Under the pieces are notes generated by a model. The model was not told the origin of the DNA. It saw nothing but the letters and a program-made list of their open reading frames with translations, and made no database searches. From contig NZ_JAGIAV010000002.1 in assembly GCF_017744675.1 (NCBI RefSeq), positions 718,313 through 782,312 on the forward strand: 64,000 nucleotides of DNA. Direction: 5' to 3'. Of the stretch, positions 44,113 through 53,288 are shown one piece after another. Each line of letters starts with the position of its first letter. Position 1 is the first letter of the stretch. This DNA is from Flavobacterium sp. GTDB lineage: Bacteria; Bacteroidota; Bacteroidia; Flavobacteriales; Flavobacteriaceae. The position numbers and the translations under genes are program-made.

Positions 44113-44580
44113 ATGCCTATAAAAATCTTAATGGTTTGTTTAGGGAATATCTGCAGATCTCCTTTGGCAGAAGGAATTTTAGCCTCTAAACTTCCTGAAG
44201 ATAAATTTTTGGTCGATTCGGCTGGAACAGGTTCTTGGCATATCGGACATTGTCCTGACAAACGCTCTATCGAAGTCGCTAGAAAAAACGGAATCAACAT
44301 AAGCGCACAAAAAGGGAGACAAATTCAAGTGTCTGACTTTGACGAATTTGATTATATCTATGTAATGGATAATTCGAATTTTCGCGATGTAATTCATTTA
44401 GCTAAAACTCCAGAACACAAAAATAAAGTTCGTTTGATCTTAAACGAATTATTTCCAAACGAAAATGTTGACGTTCCGGATCCATATTATGGTTCGGCAA
44501 ACGGTTTCGACAATGTTTACCAAATGCTAGACGAAGTTACTGACCTAATTGCAGATCAGCTTCTTAAAAAACACTCCTAA
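44113..44580 (+). CDS. Low-molecular-weight protein-tyrosine phosphatase
   Basis: 155 residues. Active-site loop C9-LGNIC-R15-S (CX5R), the general acid D123 in VPDPYYG, and SAGTGSWHIG typical of the family. It removes phosphate from tyrosine, or acts on small phosphates or arginine-phosphate. It starts 8 bp after dnaA, likely co-transcribed. Confidence 0.92.
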   Translation: MPIKILMVCLGNICRSPLAEGILASKLPEDKFLVDSAGTGSWHIGHCPDKRSIEVARKNGINISAQKGRQIQVSDFDEFDYIYVMDNSNFRDVIHLAKTPEHKNKVRLILNELFPNENVDVPDPYYGSANGFDNVYQMLDEVTDLIADQLLKKHS

Positions 44581-44643
44581 TTCGATTCAATTGTTTCTAA
44601 AAAAGAGATAATTGAATTTTTTAATTTTTAAACAAAACGCATT

Positions 44644-45357
44644 ATGAAATCTTTCGGAAAACTATATTTAATTCCAACCACAATGGGCGAAAGCGATCCG
44701 ATGGATGTTTTACCACAAACGGTAAGGAGAACGATAGAAGTTATTGACCATTATATTGTTGAAAACGACAAAACTGCCAGAAAATCAATAAAAGCAGTTT
44801 ATCCTGAAAAAAAACAGTCAGAATTGGTTCTTTTTACCTTAAACAAAAGGACCGAAACCAGCGAACATAATGATTTCATCAAGCCTTTATTGGAAGGAAT
44901 AAATATGGGATTAATGAGCGAAGCTGGCTGCCCAGGTGTTGCAGATCCAGGCGCAGCGATTGTAAAATTGGCTCACGAAAAAGGAATTCAAGTTGTTCCT
45001 TTAGTTGGCCCTTCTTCCATCCTATTGGCTATGATGGCTTCTGGAATGAACGGACAAAGTTTTACTTTCAATGGATATTTGCCAATTGATAAAGACGAGA
45101 AAAAATCAGCGATTCGTCATTTCGAAAGATTATCTCAAGATAAAAACCAATCGCAATTATTCATTGAAACTCCGTACAGAAACAATAAATTAATTGAAGA
45201 TCTTTTGCAAATCTTAAGTCCTGCAACTCATCTTTGCATTGCAGCTGATATTACACTTCCAACAGAATTCATTAAAACCATGAAAGTATCTGATTGGAAA
45301 AAGTTAAAAATTGATATTGATAAACGTCCTGCGATTTTTATTATTCATAAAATGTAA
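44644..45357 (+). CDS. RsmI-like SAM-dependent methyltransferase
   Basis: 237 residues of the tetrapyrrole-methylase fold. LYLIPTTMGESDPMDVLPQ, GLMSEAGCPGVADPGAAIVKLAHE and VVPLVGPSSILLAMMASG match the RsmI (16S rRNA C1402 ribose) family. It is somewhat shorter than RsmI (about 286) and has a compact C-terminus, so it may be a diverged paralogue with another substrate. It follows the phosphatase with a 63-bp gap. Confidence 0.85.
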   Translation: MKSFGKLYLIPTTMGESDPMDVLPQTVRRTIEVIDHYIVENDKTARKSIKAVYPEKKQSELVLFTLNKRTETSEHNDFIKPLLEGINMGLMSEAGCPGVADPGAAIVKLAHEKGIQVVPLVGPSSILLAMMASGMNGQSFTFNGYLPIDKDEKKSAIRHFERLSQDKNQSQLFIETPYRNNKLIEDLLQILSPATHLCIAADITLPTEFIKTMKVSDWKKLKIDIDKRPAIFIIHKM

Positions 45358-45360
45358 ATT

Positions 45361-45924
45361 ATGAGAAAAGAAAGTTTAAGAATATATTCTCTAAACATTT
45401 TAAATCTATTTCTAATTTCTTTTATAATAGAAATTTTCTTTACTATCATAGCAAATTATCCAAACAAAAATTCTTCTTTTACTGGGATTACTTTTTGGTT
45501 AATTTTCACATTTTACTTAGTGATAAAAATTTTAAAAAAAACAAAAACACATTTAAACAAATTCTTAGTAGCATTTTTTATCTCTCTGATAATTTTATTT
45601 TTAATAAGAAACAAGTTTAATATTTTTAATTTTATAGAACCAAACTATTTTGGTTTTAATGGACACCTGTTTAATTATAATTTCAAATCGGATAATTATG
45701 ATGTTAAAAAATTCTTGTTTTGGCAAACAGGTGTTTGCTGTAATTACAATTTAGTTGATTTTTATGTAAATCCTATTTTTGCCTTTTTCACGTTACCTCC
45801 AATAGCAATTCTGGAGTGTTTAATAAAATCAATTTTTCCAGATATTTTTATTTTATTTTTAATACAGATTCCGTTTATATTTCTAAACAAGAAATACACT
45901 ACATGGACAAATAACTTATCATGA
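45361..45924 (+). CDS. Orphan multi-pass membrane protein
   Basis: 187 residues rich in Phe, Ile and Asn, with about four hydrophobic segments (about 10-30, 42-58, 68-82 and 150-178). I do not recognise it. The codons are noticeably more AT-rich than those of the neighbours, it begins 3 bp after the methylase stop, and it overlaps the aminotransferase start by 4 bp (ATGA). This hints at a recent arrival wedged into an older operon. Confidence 0.65.
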   Translation: MRKESLRIYSLNILNLFLISFIIEIFFTIIANYPNKNSSFTGITFWLIFTFYLVIKILKKTKTHLNKFLVAFFISLIILFLIRNKFNIFNFIEPNYFGFNGHLFNYNFKSDNYDVKKFLFWQTGVCCNYNLVDFYVNPIFAFFTLPPIAILECLIKSIFPDIFILFLIQIPFIFLNKKYTTWTNNLS

Positions 45925-47048
45925 GTAAACTCCCAAACGTAACCACAAGCATTTTCACGGTAATGTCAAAAATGGCAGTGGAATACAATGCAATAAACCT
46001 ATCTCAGGGATTTCCAAATTTTCCTGTTGACGAAAGATTGACTGATATTGTTGCCAGATTATCAAATGAAAACGTTCACCAATATACACCAATGGCAGGT
46101 TATCCTCCGTTGATGAATAAGATTGCGAAGTTGACACAAAGCTCCTACAACAGAACAATCAATCCTGAAACAGAACTTTTGGTTACGGCTGGAGCCACTC
46201 AAGGAATTTTCACCACAATTTTGGCTTTAGTAAAAGAAAATGACGAAGTTGTAATTCTCGATCCGAGTTATGATTCTTACGAATCTCCTGTTTTACTTTG
46301 TAAAGCAAAACCTGTTCGAGTAGCACTAAACGACGATTACACTCCAAATTGGGAAAGAATTGAAAAAGCGTGTTCTGCCAAAACCAGAATGATGATTATC
46401 AATAATCCGCACAATCCGACGGGGAAAATTTTAACCGAAAATGATTTTATTCAGTTAAAAAATCTTCTTGAAAAATATCCTAATATTATCATTCTGTCTG
46501 ACGAAGTTTACGAATACATTACTTTCGAAGAGAAACATATTTCGGCACATACTAAAGATTTTCTTTTAGATCGATGCGTCATGGTTTCTTCTTTCGGAAA
46601 ATCATTTCATATAACAGGTTGGAAAATTGGCTACACTATTGCACCAGAACATTTAATGAAAGAAATCAAAAAAGTACATCAGTTTTTGGTTTTTAGCGTT
46701 AACAGTATTTCTCAATTTGCTATCAGCGAATATCTTGATGTTGTCGATGTGAATTTATTGGGGAAATTCTATCAAGAAAAAAGAGATTACTTTCAGAAAT
46801 TGCTTCAAAATAGCCGTTTCGAATTAAAACCTTGCGAAGGAACTTATTTTCAAGTGGCTTCTTATGCCAACATTTCGAATGACGATGATGTTACTTTCTG
46901 TAAAAATCTTATCATCGATCATGGAGTTGCCGCAATACCAATTTCAACTTTTTACTCCGATCATAAAGATCAAAAATTGATTCGTTTTTGTTTCGCCAAA
47001 GACGACTTCACACTTGAATCTGCAGCAAAAAAATTATGTGAAATATAA
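45921..47048 (+). CDS. PLP-dependent aminotransferase (methionine aminotransferase-like)
   Basis: 375 residues of fold type I, class I/II. The PLP lysine is K227 in SSFGKSFHITGWKIGY; NNPHNPTGK and DEVYEYI are the other signatures. It resembles the YbdL/kynurenine-type group that transaminates methionine and aromatic amino acids. Its start overlaps the orphan membrane gene by 4 bp. Confidence 0.88.
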   Translation: MSKLPNVTTSIFTVMSKMAVEYNAINLSQGFPNFPVDERLTDIVARLSNENVHQYTPMAGYPPLMNKIAKLTQSSYNRTINPETELLVTAGATQGIFTTILALVKENDEVVILDPSYDSYESPVLLCKAKPVRVALNDDYTPNWERIEKACSAKTRMMIINNPHNPTGKILTENDFIQLKNLLEKYPNIIILSDEVYEYITFEEKHISAHTKDFLLDRCVMVSSFGKSFHITGWKIGYTIAPEHLMKEIKKVHQFLVFSVNSISQFAISEYLDVVDVNLLGKFYQEKRDYFQKLLQNSRFELKPCEGTYFQVASYANISNDDDVTFCKNLIIDHGVAAIPISTFYSDHKDQKLIRFCFAKDDFTLESAAKKLCEI

Positions 47049-47126
47049 AATTTTTCAAAATTTTATAACATTATTATGCGTGCATCCTATTTTATTTGAC
47101 TAATATTGTAAAAAAAGAAAAAAAAT

Positions 47127-48008
47127 ATGAGCTACACAGATAAAATGTTACGTGATGATGCTTTACAAGGCAAAGTCATTGTCGTTACAGGCGGCGGAAG
47201 TGGTTTAGGTAAAGCTATGACCAAATATTTTCTCGAATTAGGAGCTCAAGTAGCCATAACTTCTAGAGATTTAGAAAAGTTAAAAACTACAGCTGCCGAA
47301 TTGGAAAGCCAAACTGGAGGCAAATGTCTTCCCCTTCAATGTGATGTTCGTCATTACGAAGAAGTAGAAAATATGCTTCAGGAAACTTTGAAAGTTTTCG
47401 GAAAAGTAGATGTTCTTTTAAATAACGCGGCGGGAAATTTCATTTCGCCGACCGAAAGATTGTCTGCAAATGCATTTGATACTGTGATCGATATCGTACT
47501 TAAAGGTTCTAAAAACTGCACGTTAGCATTTGGAAAACACTGGATCGATACAAAACAGACTTCGGCAACGATTTTAAATATCGTAACCACTTATGCTTGG
47601 ACAGGATCGGCTTACGTGGTTCCTAGCGCTACAGCAAAAGCAGGAGTTCTAGCCATGACAAGAAGTTTGGCTGTAGAATGGGCAAAATACGGAATTCGTT
47701 CTAATGCCATTGCTCCAGGACCATTCCCAACAAAAGGGGCTTGGGACAGATTATTGCCAGGAGATCTTTCAGAGAAATTCGATATGGCTAAAAAAGTGCC
47801 ATTAAAAAGAGTTGGAGATCACCAAGAATTGGCCAATTTAGCTGCTTATTTAGTTTCTGATTTTTCATCTTACATCAACGGAGATGTAATCACAATTGAC
47901 GGAGGCGAATGGTTAAAAGGTGCTGGACAATTCAACTTATTAGAAGCAATTCCAGAAGAACTTTGGGATCAGCTTGAAATGATGATAAAAGCAAAAAAGA
48001 ATAAATAA
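47127..48008 (+). CDS. SDR of the 2,4-dienoyl-CoA reductase type
   Basis: 293 residues of a classical SDR: TGGGSGLGKA near 21-30, NNAAGNF, and a C-terminal GGEWLKGAGQFNLL extension. Mammalian DECR-type enzymes have the same tail and lack the Tyr-x-x-x-Lys pair in the usual form: here the position reads YVVPSATAKAG. They reduce 2,4-dienoyl-CoA in the breakdown of unsaturated fatty acids. A terminator follows. Confidence 0.85.
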   Translation: MSYTDKMLRDDALQGKVIVVTGGGSGLGKAMTKYFLELGAQVAITSRDLEKLKTTAAELESQTGGKCLPLQCDVRHYEEVENMLQETLKVFGKVDVLLNNAAGNFISPTERLSANAFDTVIDIVLKGSKNCTLAFGKHWIDTKQTSATILNIVTTYAWTGSAYVVPSATAKAGVLAMTRSLAVEWAKYGIRSNAIAPGPFPTKGAWDRLLPGDLSEKFDMAKKVPLKRVGDHQELANLAAYLVSDFSSYINGDVITIDGGEWLKGAGQFNLLEAIPEELWDQLEMMIKAKKNK

Positions 48009-48064
48009 TTACAAGTGCTTACTAAATTCAGAATATTTTTTTTTAAATCTATACTGATTGCACG

Positions 48065-48097
48065 AAATCCCGAAGGTTTACTTTCGGGATTTTTTTA
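48065..48097 (+). terminator. Rho-independent terminator
   Basis: AAATCCCGAA (48065-48074) pairs with TTCGGGATTT (48083-48092), an 8-nt loop, followed by T-rich sequence. It ends the SDR transcript. Confidence 0.85.
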
Positions 48098-48353
48098 TTT
48101 TTTTTCACCATATAAGTTCATGTAAGAGATTATAAGCTGATTGGGCTTATTTCATTTAAGCACAAAAAATCGAGCTATTTATATTTACTTATATTACTTA
48201 TATGGTTCAAAATAAATAATTCGGTCTTTTATCAATATAACAGCAATAATTTCAGTTAAGTAACATTTTGTTTAAATATTTTCTAGCTTAATTTTACTTA
48301 CATTACTTATATGGTTAAATTATATTAAATGTTTAGCGATTCAGTTAAATTAT

Positions 48354-48361
48354 TATTTTTG
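48354..48361 (+). promoter_or_regulatory. -7 box of udk
   Basis: TATTTTTG fits TAnnTTTG exactly and lies 26 bp before the start codon. No clear -33 TTG at the usual spacing. Confidence 0.45.
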
Positions 48362-48386
48362 CGAAACAAATTATAACATCAAATTT

Positions 48387-48995
48387 ATGCTCATTATAGG
48401 AATTGCAGGAGGAACAGGAAGTGGAAAAACAACGGTAGTACACCAAATCATGAACGAATTGCCACATACAGAAGTTGGGGTAATCTCTCAAGATTCTTAT
48501 TATAAAGAAACTACCAATTTGTCTTTTGACGAAAGAGCATTAATCAATTTTGATCATCCTCGCGCGATTGATTTCGAATTGCTGGTAAGACATTTAAAAG
48601 CACTAAAAGCAGGCGAAACAATCGACCAGCCTGTTTATTCTTTTATTCAGCATAACAGAACCGACGACACTATTTCCACACATCCTAGAAAAGTAATGAT
48701 TGTGGAAGGAATTTTAATTCTAACCAATCCAGAATTAAGAGATATGTTTGATATAAAAGTTTTCGTTCACGCCGATTCTGATGAAAGATTAATTCGTCGT
48801 TTAAAAAGAGATATTTCAGAACGCGGACGTGATATTGACGAAGTTTTAAACCGTTACCAAACTACTTTAAAACCTATGCATGAGCAATTTATAGAACCAT
48901 CTAAAGCTTTCGCAGACATTATCATCCCGAATGACAAATACAATACGGTAGCAATTGATGTAGTTCGCGCTGTAATTAATCAGAGAATTTCATAA
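48387..48995 (+). CDS. udk: Uridine kinase
   Basis: 202 residues with P-loop GGTGSGKT (8-15) at the N-terminus, then ISQDSYYK, FDHPRAIDFELL and YSFIQHNRTDDT, the pattern of uridine/cytidine kinase. It phosphorylates uridine and cytidine with ATP or GTP for pyrimidine salvage. The repeat copies upstream could mark a regulatory region. Confidence 0.94.
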   Translation: MLIIGIAGGTGSGKTTVVHQIMNELPHTEVGVISQDSYYKETTNLSFDERALINFDHPRAIDFELLVRHLKALKAGETIDQPVYSFIQHNRTDDTISTHPRKVMIVEGILILTNPELRDMFDIKVFVHADSDERLIRRLKRDISERGRDIDEVLNRYQTTLKPMHEQFIEPSKAFADIIIPNDKYNTVAIDVVRAVINQRIS

Positions 48996-49027
48996 TTTTT
49001 ATCGTAAATTTAAACCATAATAATTAG

Positions 49028-49150
49028 GAGCCGATTCCCGCTATCCGTTTCAAACGAAGTTCACTGAACTCCGCTTGAAATAAAAAATAAGTGAAGTAAT
49101 CTTTTGTGCCGAACCCCGGCACAAAAGGATTTTCACTACTATCGGGGCTA
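49028..49150. repeat. Dispersed structured element, copy A
   Basis: Order of parts: CGCTATCCG; a hairpin with TTTCAA and TTGAAA outer pairs around GTTCA/TGAAC (49048-49080); then an 11-bp stem CTTTTGTGCCG (49101-49111) with CGGCACAAAAG (49117-49127), loop AACCC; then GGATTTTCACTACTATCGGG and GCTA. Copy B at 63.8 kb has the same order. No reading frame is supported. It sits between udk and the DivIC gene. Confidence 0.75.
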
Positions 49151-49188
49151 TTGACAACACTCAAATTCAAAAGAAATATTCGTTTAAA

Positions 49189-49521
49189 ATGAAATTTAAA
49201 AATCCATACAAAGACAAAAAATGGTTCAAATACCTAGGAAACAAATACGTTTGGGTTTTGCTATTTTTTATAGTTTGGATGCTATTTTTAGACAATTACT
49301 CCTATTTTGATCATCGCTTTTTAGATGAGCAAATTCATGAACTTCAGGATAATAAAAAATATTATCAGGAAGAAATCAGAAAAGATCAAGAGCAGATCAA
49401 ATTGCTCAAAAATCCTGAACAAATTGAGAAATACGCACGCGAAAAGTATTTCATGAAAAAAGATAGCGAAGATATTTATATCATACAATTTGAAGGAGAT
49501 ACCATTCAAGACAAAGAATAA
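49189..49521 (+). CDS. DivIC/FtsB-family septum protein
   Basis: 110 residues. A short cytoplasmic tail, one TM helix (about 20-37, YVWVLLFFIVWMLFLDNYS), then a coiled-coil (HELQDNKKYYQEEIRKDQEQIKLL) and YAREKYFMKKDSEDIYII, which is the conserved end of FtsB/DivIC. It belongs to the divisome and stabilises FtsL. The start of mutA follows after 14 bp, so it is likely in the same transcript. Confidence 0.88.
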   Translation: MKFKNPYKDKKWFKYLGNKYVWVLLFFIVWMLFLDNYSYFDHRFLDEQIHELQDNKKYYQEEIRKDQEQIKLLKNPEQIEKYAREKYFMKKDSEDIYIIQFEGDTIQDKE

Positions 49522-49535
49522 TCAAACAAAATACA

Positions 49536-50900
49536 ATGGCCACTAACCTATTCGACGATTTTAATCCGATTTCATCCAAACAATGGAAACAAAAAATTCA
49601 GTTTGAGTTGGATGGAGCCGATTACAATCAAACTGTTATTTGGAATTCTCCAGAAGATATTCAGGTAAAACCTTTTTATCATAGCGACGAATTTACAAAA
49701 GCAGTAAATGTAAACACCCAAGCCTCAGATTTTAAAATCTGCCAGAATATCTTTGTTTTCGATGTAGAAAAATCTATCGAACGTGCTTTAAACACTTTAG
49801 AAAGAGGCGCAGAAAGCCTTCGTTTTACTATTCAAAACGATAAAATTGATGTTGAAAAATTACTAAAGAATCTTCCTTTAGAAAACAAAACCGTTTACTT
49901 TAATTTCAATTTTATCTCAATCGATTTCGTTAAAAAATTAGATACTATTTCGATTCAGAAAAAAGCCAAGTTTTATTGCAATTTCGACCCAATCGGGAAA
50001 TTGGCAAGAGAGGGAAATTGGTTTACCACTTCGGAGAAAACTAATTTTGAAACTTTAGATTTACTCTTTAAAAATACAACCAATTTAAATCTATTAAGTG
50101 TAGATTTAGGTTTGTACCAAAATTCTGGAGCTAATATTACACAGCAAATTGCTTATAGTTTGGCACATGCCAACGAATACTTAAACCGTTTTGCTGGAAC
50201 TGCAAAATCTATTGTTTTTCAAGTTTCTGTTGGAACAAATTATTTTTTCGAAATTGCTAAACTTCGTGCGCTTCGAATGCTTTTTGATTTAATTTCTACA
50301 GAATACGATTCAAAAATTGAATGCCATTTATTAGCAACCCCAACCAAACGCAATAAAACAATTTACGATTATAATGTAAACATGTTGCGTACCACAACAG
50401 AATGTATGTCGGCAATTTTAGGAGGCGCAGATGCTATTGCTAATTTGCCATATGATGCATTATATCATAAAGACAATGAATTTGGAGATCGAATTGCTAG
50501 AAATCAGCTTTTAATTTTAAAACATGAAAGTTATTTCGATAAAGTAAATAATCCAGCAGACGGAAGTTATTATATTGAAAATTTAACCATGCGACTGGCT
50601 GAAAAAGCTTTGACTTTGTTCAAAGATATTGAAGCCAATGGAGGATTCTTAAAACTTTTGAACGACGGCACAATCAAAAAGAAAATTCAGGAAAGCGCCA
50701 ATAAAGAACAGGAATTATTCGATTCTAAAAAAGAAATTTTATTAGGCACCAATAAATATCCGAACAAAGAAGACAGAATGAAACACGATTTAGAATTGTT
50801 TCCTTTTGTAAAAATCAAACCAAGAAAAACATTAATTACACCAATTATAGAAAAAAGATTGGCAGAGAAAATGGAACAGGAACGATTAGAACAAGAATAA
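49536..50900 (+). CDS. mutA: Methylmalonyl-CoA mutase, small subunit
   Basis: 454 residues. It matches the barrel part of the mutase (QVSVGTNYFFEIAKLRALR, TTECMSAILGGADAIANLPYDALYH, NPADGSYYIENLTMRLAEKAL). It lacks a C-terminal B12 domain; the Propionibacterium small subunit is about 640 residues and ends in a degenerate B12 domain, so this one is cut down to the barrel. It forms the non-catalytic half of the enzyme that interconverts methylmalonyl-CoA and succinyl-CoA. Confidence 0.93.
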   Translation: MATNLFDDFNPISSKQWKQKIQFELDGADYNQTVIWNSPEDIQVKPFYHSDEFTKAVNVNTQASDFKICQNIFVFDVEKSIERALNTLERGAESLRFTIQNDKIDVEKLLKNLPLENKTVYFNFNFISIDFVKKLDTISIQKKAKFYCNFDPIGKLAREGNWFTTSEKTNFETLDLLFKNTTNLNLLSVDLGLYQNSGANITQQIAYSLAHANEYLNRFAGTAKSIVFQVSVGTNYFFEIAKLRALRMLFDLISTEYDSKIECHLLATPTKRNKTIYDYNVNMLRTTTECMSAILGGADAIANLPYDALYHKDNEFGDRIARNQLLILKHESYFDKVNNPADGSYYIENLTMRLAEKALTLFKDIEANGGFLKLLNDGTIKKKIQESANKEQELFDSKKEILLGTNKYPNKEDRMKHDLELFPFVKIKPRKTLITPIIEKRLAEKMEQERLEQE

Positions 50901-51107
50901 ATGGGATTTTATTTTATCATTTTTTGGATACTGTCATTGATTATGATCGTTACTTGCTTAATTTTTTTAACAATCGGAATTACATATAAAAACTATAAAC
51001 AGATTTTAATAGCGATTTCAGCCATGCTTTTAGCAATATTATTTTATTATTTACCTTACTATTTAATAATGAAAAATATGATTAACTCACTTAAAAATCT
51101 TCATTAG
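50901..51107 (+). CDS. Small two-TM protein between the mutase subunits
   Basis: 68 residues, two TM helices (about 3-27 and 34-55), MGFYFIIFWILSLIMIVTCL. Its ATG directly follows the mutA stop, and mutB starts 14 bp after its end, so it is translated with the mutase genes. I do not recognise it. It is AT-rich and may be a passenger rather than a mutase partner. Confidence 0.55.
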   Translation: MGFYFIIFWILSLIMIVTCLIFLTIGITYKNYKQILIAISAMLLAILFYYLPYYLIMKNMINSLKNLH

Positions 51108-51121
51108 TCATTTGATATAAA

Positions 51122-53248
51122 ATGAGAAAAGACCTTAAACATATTACGCTTCAAACTCTAAAGTCGAAAGTTGAAAATCGAGAAAACTTGAAAGATAACT
51201 TTACGACCGCTGAAGGAATTGAAATCAAAAAAAATTACTCGGAGAAAGATATCGAAGATTTAGAATTTCTTGATTTCGGAGCTGGTTTTGCACCAAACCT
51301 ACGCGGACCTTACGCAACCATGTACGTCAGACGCCCATGGACGATTCGTCAATATGCCGGATTTTCTACAGCTGAAGAAAGCAATGCATTTTATAGAAAA
51401 AATTTAGCTGCGGGCCAAAAAGGACTTTCCATTGCTTTTGACCTTCCAACCCATCGCGGTTACGATTCAGATCACGAAAGAGTAGTTGGAGATGTGGGAA
51501 AAGCAGGAGTTGCGATTGATTCTGTCGAAGACATGAAAGTACTTTTCGATCAGATTCCGTTAGATGAAATGTCGGTTTCTATGACCATGAATGGCGCTGT
51601 TTTGCCGATTATGGCTTTTTATATTGTTGCGGCTGAAGAACAAGGCGTTAGTCCAGAAAAATTAGCAGGAACAATCCAGAATGATATTCTAAAGGAGTTT
51701 ATGGTACGAAATACTTATATCTACCCTCCAACTCCATCGATGAAAATTATTGCGGATATTTTTGAATTTACGAGCAAAAAAATGCCAAAATTCAATTCGA
51801 TCTCTATTTCTGGCTATCACATGCAAGAAGCGGGTGCCACTGCAGATATTGAATTAGCGTACACTTTGGCAGATGGTTTAGAATACATTAGAACCGGATT
51901 ATCAACAGGAATGACGATTGACGATTTTGCTCCAAGGTTATCTTTCTTCTGGGCAATTGGAATGAATCATTTTATGGAAATTGCCAAAATGAGAGCGGGA
52001 AGAATGATTTGGGCTAAATTGCTACAACAATTTAATCCGAAAAGTGATAAATCTTTGGCTTTAAGAACACATTGCCAAACCAGCGGATGGAGCTTAACCG
52101 AGCAAGATCCATTTAATAATGTCGCCAGAACTTGTATTGAAGCTTCTGCAGCCGTTTTTGGAGGAACACAATCTTTACATACCAATGCTTTAGACGAGGC
52201 AATTGCTCTTCCAACAGATTTCTCTGCTAGAATTGCTAGAAATACGCAAATATTTCTTCAAGAAGAAACCAAAATGACTAAAACGGTAGATCCTTGGGCT
52301 GGCAGTTATTATGTAGAAAGTTTGACCAATGAGATCATTGAAAAAACTTGGAAACTTATTGAAGAAGTAGAAGAATTGGGCGGAATGACAAAAGCAATTG
52401 AAGCTGGAATTCCTAAACTTCGAATTGAAGAAGCTGCGGCTAGAAAACAAGCAAGAATCGACAGCGGACAAGATATTATTGTAGGCGTAAATAAATACCG
52501 CTTAGAAAAAGAAGATCCGTTAGATATTTTAGATGTAGACAATCAATTGGTTCGCAAGCAACAAGTGGAACGTCTTGAAGAAATAAAACAAACAAGAGAT
52601 TCTGAAAAAGTAAATAAGTCACTAGAAAAATTAATCCATTGTGCGCAAACGGGACACGGAAACTTGTTAGAAAATGCAATTGAAGCAGCTAGAAACAGAG
52701 CAACACTTGGCGAAATCAGCAATGCATTGGAAACTGTTTTTGGCCGTTTTAAAGCACAAATTAAATCTTTTAGCGGAGTGTATAGTGCAGCAATAAAAAA
52801 TGACGAGAATTTTGAGCGAGCAAAACAACTAGCTGATGTTTTTGCCAAACAAGAAGGAAGACGTCCTAGAATTATGATTGCCAAAATGGGACAAGACGGT
52901 CACGACCGAGGCGCAAAAGTAGTCGCAACAGGCTACGCCGATGTAGGTTTTGATGTTGATATAGGTCCGCTATTTCAAACTCCAGCAGAAGCCGCAAAAC
53001 AAGCTGTAGAGAATGATGTTCATATTTTGGGAGTTTCTTCTCTTGCAGCTGGACATAAAACTTTGGTGCCGCAAGTAATTGAAGAATTAAAAAAACACGG
53101 ACGCGAAGATATTATGGTAATTGTTGGCGGTGTAATTCCGTCTCAGGACTATCAATTCCTGTTTGATGCTGGTGCATCAGCGGTTTTTGGACCAGGAACT
53201 AAAATAAGTGAAGCTGCTATAAAAATCTTAGAAGCTCTAATAGATTAA
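51122..53248 (+). CDS. mutB: Methylmalonyl-CoA mutase, large subunit
   Basis: 708 residues. The barrel domain holds [32 protein letters not shown] and [17 protein letters not shown]; the C-terminal cobalamin domain (about 570-708) has the axial His in D592-G-H594 (QDGHDRGAK) and [14 protein letters not shown]. This is the catalytic subunit. It produces or consumes succinyl-CoA in propionate metabolism. Its chaperone MeaB is at 3.1 kb. Confidence 0.95.
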   Translation: MRKDLKHITLQTLKSKVENRENLKDNFTTAEGIEIKKNYSEKDIEDLEFLDFGAGFAPNLRGPYATMYVRRPWTIRQYAGFSTAEESNAFYRKNLAAGQKGLSIAFDLPTHRGYDSDHERVVGDVGKAGVAIDSVEDMKVLFDQIPLDEMSVSMTMNGAVLPIMAFYIVAAEEQGVSPEKLAGTIQNDILKEFMVRNTYIYPPTPSMKIIADIFEFTSKKMPKFNSISISGYHMQEAGATADIELAYTLADGLEYIRTGLSTGMTIDDFAPRLSFFWAIGMNHFMEIAKMRAGRMIWAKLLQQFNPKSDKSLALRTHCQTSGWSLTEQDPFNNVARTCIEASAAVFGGTQSLHTNALDEAIALPTDFSARIARNTQIFLQEETKMTKTVDPWAGSYYVESLTNEIIEKTWKLIEEVEELGGMTKAIEAGIPKLRIEEAAARKQARIDSGQDIIVGVNKYRLEKEDPLDILDVDNQLVRKQQVERLEEIKQTRDSEKVNKSLEKLIHCAQTGHGNLLENAIEAARNRATLGEISNALETVFGRFKAQIKSFSGVYSAAIKNDENFERAKQLADVFAKQEGRRPRIMIAKMGQDGHDRGAKVVATGYADVGFDVDIGPLFQTPAEAAKQAVENDVHILGVSSLAAGHKTLVPQVIEELKKHGREDIMVIVGGVIPSQDYQFLFDAGASAVFGPGTKISEAAIKILEALID

Positions 53249-53252
53249 AAAG

Positions 53253-53286
53253 AAAATCCCTTTTTACAAGGGATTTTTCTTTTTTC
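53253..53286. terminator. Terminator after mutB
   Basis: AAAATCCCTT (53253-53262) pairs with AAGGGATTTT (53268-53277), then a T-rich run. It lies between convergent mutB and the lysozyme-like gene. Confidence 0.85.
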
Positions 53287-53288
53287 AT

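Larger units (their letters stand above)
48009..48386. other. 378-bp gap with terminator and a 24-bp direct repeat
   Basis: After the SDR terminator, two copies of TTTACTTAyATTACTTATAT plus GGTT lie at 48184-48207 and 48293-48316, 109 bp apart and 23 of 24 identical; each is preceded by AGCT and an AT run. A -7 box TATTTTTG lies at 48354-48361 before udk. No gene is seen. Confidence 0.7.

Noticed and set aside
48996..49535. Cobalamin riboswitch before the mutase operon
   Set aside because: No B12-box (GCCACTG-like) sequence is visible; the structured element there has a different layout and a second copy far from B12 genes.
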